Origin: Magnetococcales bacterium
GTDB taxonomy: Bacteria; Pseudomonadota; Magnetococcia; Magnetococcales; JADFZT01
Length of the DNA: 47,690 bases
NCBI GenBank assembly: GCA_015232395.1
Contig: JADFZT010000036.1
Coordinates: 1-47,690, forward strand
Direction of reading: 5' to 3'
Translations under genes and position numbers: made by a program
Shown: piece by piece, positions 42,375 to 47,690 of the stretch
Layout: every line of letters starts with the position of its first letter
Numbering within the stretch: the first letter of the stretch is position 1
Notes under the pieces: model-generated
Told to the model about the DNA's origin: nothing
The model's input: the letters and a program-made list of their open reading frames with translations, nothing else
Databases searched by the model: none

Positions 42375-42729
42375 GGAGGGGAAAAAATAATCCACAGGCC
42401 CCTGTGGAAAACAGCCGGACAACACCCTGATTCAAAAGTTGATAACCTGACCCTGGTCCGGTAAAACAGAATTTATCCCCAGATCATACACGAAAAGACA
42501 CCTGGGTTTACCAATGGGTTGAACTATCAATATTACCTTGTTTTTCAACAATATATAAAATTTATCCACAGTTTCCACAGGCCCTTTATCTTCTACAATC
42601 TTTTAACATTTTTAAAATCTAATATTTGATACATTCAAGGCGGATTTTCTCAAAAGCCTTCCTGATCGGGAAATCTCGACAGCGAAACAGGGGAAAATCC
42701 CTTCACCACCGACCATTTTAAGGGATTCC
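42375..42729. other. Candidate replication origin (DnaA boxes, AT-rich, next to hemE)
   Basis: A 355-base gene-free, AT-rich stretch. TTATCCACA at 42562-42570 is a perfect DnaA box. Single-mismatch boxes are TAATCCACA (42388-42396), TGTGGAAAA (42403-42411, reverse) and TTATCCCCA (42473-42481); TTTCCACA (42572-42579) is a partial one. An inverted repeat with arms TCCACAGG and CCTGTGGA spans 42391-42408. AT-rich runs at 42541-42564 and 42598-42635 could serve as the unwinding element. In Caulobacter and relatives the origin adjoins hemE, with rho, aroE and coaE nearby, the same genes found here. It could instead be only a DnaA-regulated promoter region of hemE. Confidence 0.5.
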
Positions 42730-43797
42730 ATGGAACCCAAACACCCCTTCATCAGGTCTTGTCTGCGTTTGCCGGTAGAACAAACTCCCCTTTGGCTCAT
42801 GCGCCAGGCAGGTCGTTATCTGCCGGAATATCGGAAGCTTCGGGCTCAGGCCGGGGATTTCATGTCCTTGTGCCAAAATCCGGAGCTGGCCACTGAAATC
42901 ACCATACAGCCCATACGGCGCTTTGATCTGGATGCAGCCATTCTGTTTTCAGACATTCTGGTGATTCCCCACGCCATGGGCATGGGGCTCCATTTTGTCA
43001 CGGGAGAGGGACCGATATTGGCGGATCCCATGCGTCAGAGTGGCGATATTGATCGCCTCAAGGTGGTGGATCCCAATGTTGAGCTGAAATATGTGATGGA
43101 TGCCATTGCCGGAATTACCCGGGAATTGGCCGGTCGTGTTCCCCTGATCGGCTTTTCGGGAAGCCCCTGGACCGTGGCCACCTATATGGTCGAGGGAGGC
43201 AGTTCCAAAACCTTCTCCCGGATTAAGGGGATGCTCTACGACCAGCCGAAAACGTTGCACAAGCTTTTGGATCGTCTGGTGGATTCGGTCGCTGATTATC
43301 TCAATGCCCAGATTGAGGCCGGGGTCTCTACCGTACAGATTTTTGACTCCTGGGGCGGAGCTTTGGGGCCCAAGGAGTTCAGGGAATTTTCGTTGAACCC
43401 CATGGCCCGTATCGTCGAGCGGCTGCATCGGACCAACAGCAAAGGGGAAAAGGTTCCGGTCATTCTCTTTGCCAAGGGGTGTGGGCAGATGCTGGAGGAG
43501 CTGGCGGATACCGGCTGTGATGTGCTGGGTCTTGACTGGACCACCGATCTGGGAGAGGCCAGAAAGCGGGTGGGGGATCGGGTGGCTTTGCAGGGCAATA
43601 TGGATCCCACGGTGCTTTATGCCCAACCAGCGCGCATTGATGCGGAGGTGGAACGTCTGCTGACCGCTTTTGGTTCCCATCCGGGCCATGTCTTCAATTT
43701 GGGCCACGGCATGTCTCCGGACATGAATCCTGATCATGTGACCGCTCTGGTGGAGTCGGTCCATGGAATCAGCCGTCGGATCAGGGGAGCTTCCTGA
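42730..43797 (+). CDS. hemE: Uroporphyrinogen decarboxylase
   Basis: A 355-residue cytosolic enzyme that converts uroporphyrinogen III to coproporphyrinogen III. The N-terminal signature [16 protein letters not shown] is intact, followed by the [13 protein letters not shown] region with the catalytic Asp, [17 protein letters not shown], and the C-terminal [16 protein letters not shown] with its substrate-site His. AAGGGA precedes the ATG. hemN follows after only two bases, so they form an operon. The AT-rich DnaA-box region directly upstream should contain its promoter. Confidence 0.97.
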   Translation: MEPKHPFIRSCLRLPVEQTPLWLMRQAGRYLPEYRKLRAQAGDFMSLCQNPELATEITIQPIRRFDLDAAILFSDILVIPHAMGMGLHFVTGEGPILADPMRQSGDIDRLKVVDPNVELKYVMDAIAGITRELAGRVPLIGFSGSPWTVATYMVEGGSSKTFSRIKGMLYDQPKTLHKLLDRLVDSVADYLNAQIEAGVSTVQIFDSWGGALGPKEFREFSLNPMARIVERLHRTNSKGEKVPVILFAKGCGQMLEELADTGCDVLGLDWTTDLGEARKRVGDRVALQGNMDPTVLYAQPARIDAEVERLLTAFGSHPGHVFNLGHGMSPDMNPDHVTALVESVHGISRRIRGAS

Positions 43798-43799
43798 TC

Positions 43800-45209
43800 A
43801 TGAGTGGTTCGGGCCTCTCTCAAAAGGTGGTGTTTGACCGGAAGCTGATCGATAAATATGACCGGGCCGGGCCACGCTATACCTCTTATCCCACCGCCCC
43901 TCATTTTCATGAAAAGTTTGGTCCGGAGCAGTTCCGCAAGATGGCGGCGGATTCCAATGTTGGACCTGACAAGCGACCCCTGTCGATCTACGTCCACATC
44001 CCCTTTTGTGATACGGTCTGTTATTACTGCGCCTGCAACAAGGTGGTGACGCCGGATCGGTCGAGGGCGGCGCACTATCTGGAATATCTGTTCCAGGAAA
44101 TCCCCAAGATGGGTGCGCTGTTCGATAGGGATCGGCCAGTGGTGCAGCTTCATTTGGGTGGGGGTACGCCCACCTATCTGGATATCGGTCAGCTGGGTCG
44201 ATTACAGGAAGAATTAGGCAAACATTTTAATCTGATGGGGGATGACACCGGGGAGTATGGCATTGAGGTGGATCCCAGAGAGGTGCCTGACGGGACTCTG
44301 CAAGGCTTGCGGGATTTGGGTTACAACCGCATCTCCATCGGCGTTCAGGATTTGGACCCCAAGGTACAAAAGGCGGTCAACCGGATTCAGCCCAAGGAGT
44401 TGACCTGGCGGGTGGTGGAGGAGTCGAGAGCGGTGGGGTTTCACTCCATCAATCTCGACTTGATTTATGGATTGCCTTTTCAGACGGAGGCGGGGTTTAC
44501 CAAAACCCTGGAGACGGTGATTCAGGATTTGGAGCCGGATCGTCTGGCGGTTTTCAACTATGCCCATTTGCCACAATATTTCATGCCTCAGCGGCGGGTT
44601 AATCCCGAGGAGTTGCCGGAGCCGGAAGAAAAGTTGCGGATTTTGGAATCGGCCATCGAGGTGTTGACCCGGGCGGGTTATGTTTATGTGGGGATGGATC
44701 ATTTTGCCAAGCCTGAGGATGAGTTGGCCACGGCCCAGCGCAATGGTGTTTTGCACCGTAATTTCCAGGGTTACACCACCCATGGTGAGTGTGATCTGGT
44801 CTCTCTCGGCACCACGGCCATCAGTCAGGTGGGGCCTTCCTATGCTCAAAACCTGAAGGGGCTGGAGGAGTATTATCAGCGCTTGGATGGGGATGAGATT
44901 ACGGTTTTCAGGGGGTTGGAGCTGACTCGGGATGATCTGATCCGGCGGGATGTGATCATGCGATTGATCTGTGATTTTCAGTTGGATCGCACCCAGGTTG
45001 GGGAGCGGTTGAATCTGGATTTTGACGACTATTTCAAGGATTCCCTGCCGGATATCGCCAGAATGGTGGATGAGGGATTGTTGGAGGATGAAGGATCGAT
45101 CATTCGTTTGACGCCGGGTGGGAGGCTTTTGATTCGCAACGTCTGCATGGCTTTTGACTGGTATCTGAAAAACGCCGAACAAACCCGATCATTTTCCAAA
45201 ACCATCTGA
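43800..45209 (+). CDS. hemN: Oxygen-independent coproporphyrinogen III oxidase
   Basis: A 469-residue radical SAM enzyme that makes protoporphyrinogen IX without oxygen. The iron-sulfur cysteines are C70, C74 and C77 in PFCDTVCYYCACNK, the true HemN form (with the extra Cys two residues later). LHLGGGTPTYL and the DLIYGLPFQT segment follow, and the N-terminal RYTSYPTAPHF trip-wire region is present, distinguishing it from HemW. It starts two bases after hemE. It implies heme synthesis under low oxygen, which suits a microaerobic magnetotactic lifestyle. An inserted MITE separates it from hemY. Confidence 0.96.
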   Translation: MSGSGLSQKVVFDRKLIDKYDRAGPRYTSYPTAPHFHEKFGPEQFRKMAADSNVGPDKRPLSIYVHIPFCDTVCYYCACNKVVTPDRSRAAHYLEYLFQEIPKMGALFDRDRPVVQLHLGGGTPTYLDIGQLGRLQEELGKHFNLMGDDTGEYGIEVDPREVPDGTLQGLRDLGYNRISIGVQDLDPKVQKAVNRIQPKELTWRVVEESRAVGFHSINLDLIYGLPFQTEAGFTKTLETVIQDLEPDRLAVFNYAHLPQYFMPQRRVNPEELPEPEEKLRILESAIEVLTRAGYVYVGMDHFAKPEDELATAQRNGVLHRNFQGYTTHGECDLVSLGTTAISQVGPSYAQNLKGLEEYYQRLDGDEITVFRGLELTRDDLIRRDVIMRLICDFQLDRTQVGERLNLDFDDYFKDSLPDIARMVDEGLLEDEGSIIRLTPGGRLLIRNVCMAFDWYLKNAEQTRSFSKTI

Positions 45210-45529
45210 CTTTATAGTGGTATAGCCATTCGAATCAAGAATTGGACATATGCCGTTGCACTTTTGCCGTCATTCCCGCGAATGCGGGAATCCAGGATGT
45301 CTGGCACGAGCCTTTCCAAATCTTACATCACTTTCAGCAAAACGCCGGCCTTTCTTGATGATTTGGTTTTTCCTTGAAGGCAACCATCAACTCCCTGGAT
45401 CCCCGCCTTCGCGGGGATGACGAGTCAGGGAAGAGTGTCCAATTTTGAGATAGAACTGTTATAATGAAAGGTCTGAGTCTGGGGTTGTCTTCCCCAGGGT
45501 CTTGATCTTGCTTTTTTCAGGATGACTCA
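45210..45529. other. Spacer between hemN and hemY, mostly MITE
   Basis: A 320-base gap with no gene, of which 45221-45463 is a MITE-like element. The remaining ~65 bases before hemY must carry its ribosome-binding site and possibly its promoter. Confidence 0.7.
45221..45463 (-). mobile_element. MITE-like element, copy 2 (243 bp)
   Basis: An inverted copy of the element at 11101-11342: it opens TATAGCCATTCGAATCAAGA and closes with CTGTTATA. Both copies share the inner AATTGGACA, the two GC-rich palindromes (near 45272 and 45397) and the spacing between them. The palindromes could also form terminator hairpins for hemN. Confidence 0.75.
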
Positions 45530-46906
45530 ATGAGCCAGGAATCCACCATCGTCATCGGAGGCGGCATCTCAGGCCTCGCTACCGCCTGGTTTCTCTACCA
45601 GGAAGGCTACCCCGTGCAGCTCCTGGAGTCCCGGAGCCAGCCCGGTGGCACCATCCTCACCAGCGATCATCAAGGCTATCGCATCGAACATGGACCCAAC
45701 TCCACCCTGCAACGCCAAGGCGCCCCGGACGACGCCCTGGGACGGTTGATCGAACAGCTGGATCTGGAAAAAGAGGTGGTCAGCGCCCCCCCAGCCGCCC
45801 AAATCCGCTATGTGGTCCAAAACGGCCAACCCCAACCCCTCCCCACCAGCCCCCTGGCTTTTTTAACAACCAGGCTTTTTTCCCTGAAAGCCAAACTCCG
45901 ACTCCTGGCCGAACCCTTTATCGGACGCGCCAAGGAAGAGGAGTCCATCGCCTCTTTCGTGCGCCGACGCCTGGGAAAAGAGTTTTTAAACTATGCCATC
46001 GAACCCTTCATCTCCGGCGTCTATGCAGGCAACCCGGAGCGGCTTTCCGTACAAGCAGCCGTACCGAAAATTTATGCCCTGGAGAAACAATACCGCTCCC
46101 TGATTTTTGGCGCCATCGCCCGAGGCCGGGTGGCGAAAGGGGCCGGGCAACCCGTTGGCCGGATGATCTCCTTTAAAAACGGCATGGGCCAACTCCCCGA
46201 AACAGTCATCAACCAACTACCCAAAGGCACCGTCCACCTGGGACACAAGGTGGTGGCTCTGGAACCCCAACCGGATGGCTCCTTCACCATCCATTGGGAA
46301 AAAGGGGAAGAAACAGGAACACTCAACGCCGACAGAGTGGTTTTGGCCCTTCCCGCACCCGCTGTGGCAGAACTTTTGGCACCCTTTGCTCCCGAAGCCG
46401 GAGAAATACTCCACACCATCCCCTACGCCCCCATCGCCTCCATCGCTTTTGGCTTTAAACGCAGCCAGGTAAAGCACTCCCTGGACGGCTTCGGTTTTCT
46501 CACGCCCAGAAGCGAAAAATTACGGATTCTGGGCGCGCTGTTCATGAGCACCCTCTTTAAACATCGCGCCCCCAAGGATCATGTGCTGCTCAACGTCTTT
46601 GTTGGCGGCATGATGGATACCGAGGTGGAAGAGACCGACGACGAAACCCTGGTCAACCAGATGCTGAAGGAGCTGAAACAGCTGTTGGGGCTTTCCGGCA
46701 AACCCACATTTATCTTCCTCACCCGTCACAAACGCTCCATCCCCCAATACACCTTCGGCCATCTGGATCGCCTGAAAACGTTCGATCAGATGATGGAAAA
46801 CTACCCGGGGCTTCACTTTAGAGCCAACTGGCGAGAAGGTATTTCAGTGGCGGATTGTGTCAAGAATGCCGAAATCCTGGTGGACTCCTTCGAAGATTTT
46901 CATTAG
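45530..46906 (+). CDS. hemY: Protoporphyrinogen oxidase, HemY type
   Basis: A 458-residue FAD enzyme that oxidises protoporphyrinogen IX to protoporphyrin IX. The dinucleotide fold is IVIGGGISGLATAWFLYQEG; GYRIEHGPNSTLQ and FISGVYAGNPERLSVQAAVP are family signatures. The C-terminal FAD-binding end (FRANWREGISVADCVKNAEI) is present. HemY-type enzymes use oxygen or a quinone-linked path, whereas the preceding hemN is oxygen-independent, a usual mix in proteobacteria. It lies 320 bases after hemN behind a MITE, so it may have its own promoter. Confidence 0.94.
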   Translation: MSQESTIVIGGGISGLATAWFLYQEGYPVQLLESRSQPGGTILTSDHQGYRIEHGPNSTLQRQGAPDDALGRLIEQLDLEKEVVSAPPAAQIRYVVQNGQPQPLPTSPLAFLTTRLFSLKAKLRLLAEPFIGRAKEEESIASFVRRRLGKEFLNYAIEPFISGVYAGNPERLSVQAAVPKIYALEKQYRSLIFGAIARGRVAKGAGQPVGRMISFKNGMGQLPETVINQLPKGTVHLGHKVVALEPQPDGSFTIHWEKGEETGTLNADRVVLALPAPAVAELLAPFAPEAGEILHTIPYAPIASIAFGFKRSQVKHSLDGFGFLTPRSEKLRILGALFMSTLFKHRAPKDHVLLNVFVGGMMDTEVEETDDETLVNQMLKELKQLLGLSGKPTFIFLTRHKRSIPQYTFGHLDRLKTFDQMMENYPGLHFRANWREGISVADCVKNAEILVDSFEDFH

Positions 46907-47051
46907 GCTGCGAGCGTTGATACAAAGGTAGCGGAAAGGCTGGCTGGCCATTTTTTCGAAGTAGTGGCAGCTTTTTAGGGCCTTCCATACCGAAAACCAT
47001 CTTATTTTTGGTTTCAATTATTCAGGGAGCCCCTATTTCAGGGGTGCAGTC

Positions 47052-47456
47052 ATGTATAGTTTGGTCGTTGAGGATGAGCCTGTTTCCCAGGCGATTCTGC
47101 AAGGCATACTGGAACCCTTCGGACCCTGTGATCTGGCCTCCTCCGGTGTTGAAGGGGTGGCGATGTTACAGAAGGCCCTATCCCAGGATAAACGCTACGA
47201 TCTGGTCTGCCTGGATATCCAAATGCCCGATATGGATGGCTTGGAGACCCTGAAAATTTTCCGTAAAATCGAACAGGAGAAGGGTATCCAGCGGTTTGGT
47301 CAAGTGAAAGTATTCATGGTGACCAGCCTCTATAATCGTCAATCTCTGGAGACGGCGTTTTACCAGGGAGATTGCGACGAATATATCGAAAAACCCATTG
47401 ATCCAAACGATTTAATGGAACGGCTGCAAAAATATAAATTGATTGGCAGAACATAA
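47052..47456 (+). CDS. Stand-alone response-regulator receiver
   Basis: A 134-residue receiver domain without output. Acidic residues are in VVEDEP, the phosphoacceptor is D55 in LVCLDIQMPDMDGLETL, the switch Thr lies in FMVTSLYN and the conserved Lys in YIEKPIDP. It is closer to the CheY/SpoOF type than to DNA-binding regulators. It lies 145 bases after hemY with its own spacer. No kinase adjoins it; the hybrid kinase at 11453 is one candidate partner, without direct evidence. Confidence 0.9.
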   Translation: MYSLVVEDEPVSQAILQGILEPFGPCDLASSGVEGVAMLQKALSQDKRYDLVCLDIQMPDMDGLETLKIFRKIEQEKGIQRFGQVKVFMVTSLYNRQSLETAFYQGDCDEYIEKPIDPNDLMERLQKYKLIGRT

Positions 47457-47602
47457 GATTGGGTTGGCCGGAGCAGTACATCAGCAAGGGTAGCCATCCG
47501 GTTAGCGGGTTGATGGAAAATAGCCCCCATGGATGATCTTGACTCAATAAAAGCGGCTGGGGATCAAAAGGGCACCCAGCCAGTGACCTCTGCCGACCTG
47601 GA

Positions 47603-47690
47603 TCAAACCAACCGGGCTTCGGCGGGCAGATCTTTCTTTGCCCCTTCCGCCTTCCAGGCCACCAGCATCCCCACCAGGGAGACGGTGCAA
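47603..47690 (-). CDS. 3' end of a leftward gene entering from beyond the window
   Basis: The minus strand is open from the window edge to a TGA at 47603-47605 and encodes the C-terminus TVSLVGMLVAWKAEGAKKDL followed by PAEARLV. It reads as the end of a membrane helix plus a charged tail, with high third-position GC. A competing rightward frame (ATG at 47528, running off the edge) has weaker codon use and no ribosome-binding site. Identity unknown. Confidence 0.45.
   Translation of the reverse strand, partial: CTVSLVGMLVAWKAEGAKKDLPAEARLV

Noticed and set aside
47528-47690. Rightward open frame starting at 47528 and leaving the window
   Set aside because: It has no ribosome-binding site and lower third-position GC than the opposite frame, which reads as a real C-terminus.

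Overview
The window looks like chromosome from a magnetotactic proteobacterium, most likely of the Magnetococcales lineage (inference). The evidence is a magnetosome block holding an unmistakable MamK actin (21358-22386), a long MamJ-like acidic protein just upstream of it (22456-24837), and a MamD/Mms7-type biomineralisation protein ending in the Leu-Gly repeat shared with Mms6 and MamG (25888-26886). The housekeeping genes around it (hemE, hemN, hemY, rho, coaE, aroE, dnaB, alr, pil genes) are of ordinary proteobacterial type.

Left part (1-17.5 kb). A truncated membrane protein is followed by a leftward operon of three small, mostly exported proteins. Two of these share a rare CX3CH motif at the same residue positions. 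Opposite lies a sigma-54 activator with a Cys/His-rich PAS region. Next come an exported protein with three SLH repeats fused to a PEBP (YbhB-like) domain, a TPR/GT41 O-GlcNAc-transferase-like protein, alr-dnaB, radC, a 1234-residue MASE3/PAS/GAF hybrid histidine kinase, an M16 peptidase and an orphan CbiO-like ATPase.

Magnetosome region (about 17.7-28.5 kb). Leftward genes include a membrane-anchored Pro/Ala/Lys-rich protein ending in a Ros/MucR-type zinc finger, a TPR-response regulator-STAS operon with its own terminator, and mamJ-like/mamK with a terminator. mamD runs rightward and also ends in a strong terminator. A coiled-coil protein and an exported OB-fold-like protein lie alongside. 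The spacers hold four copies of a roughly 36-bp palindromic repeat and a five-copy 71-bp tandem repeat. The other mamAB genes (mamE, M, O, P, A, Q, B and so on) are not in this window.

Right part (28.5-47.7 kb). An ogt-like gene precedes rpmE, rho, coaE and pilD (leftward). A second SLH protein is fused to three cytochrome-c-like modules that all carry CX4CH. A leftward operon follows: nif3-like, aroE, pilC, pilS-like, pilR-like. After an unknown conserved-looking gene there is an AT-rich spacer with a perfect DnaA box and several near matches, immediately upstream of hemE. This is a candidate replication origin by analogy with the hemE-adjacent origin of Caulobacter. hemE, hemN, hemY and a CheY-like gene run rightward. 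Two inverted copies of a 242-243 bp MITE-like element lie at 11.1 kb and 45.2 kb.

All assignments come from reading the sequence. No database search was run, so family names rest on motif recognition.
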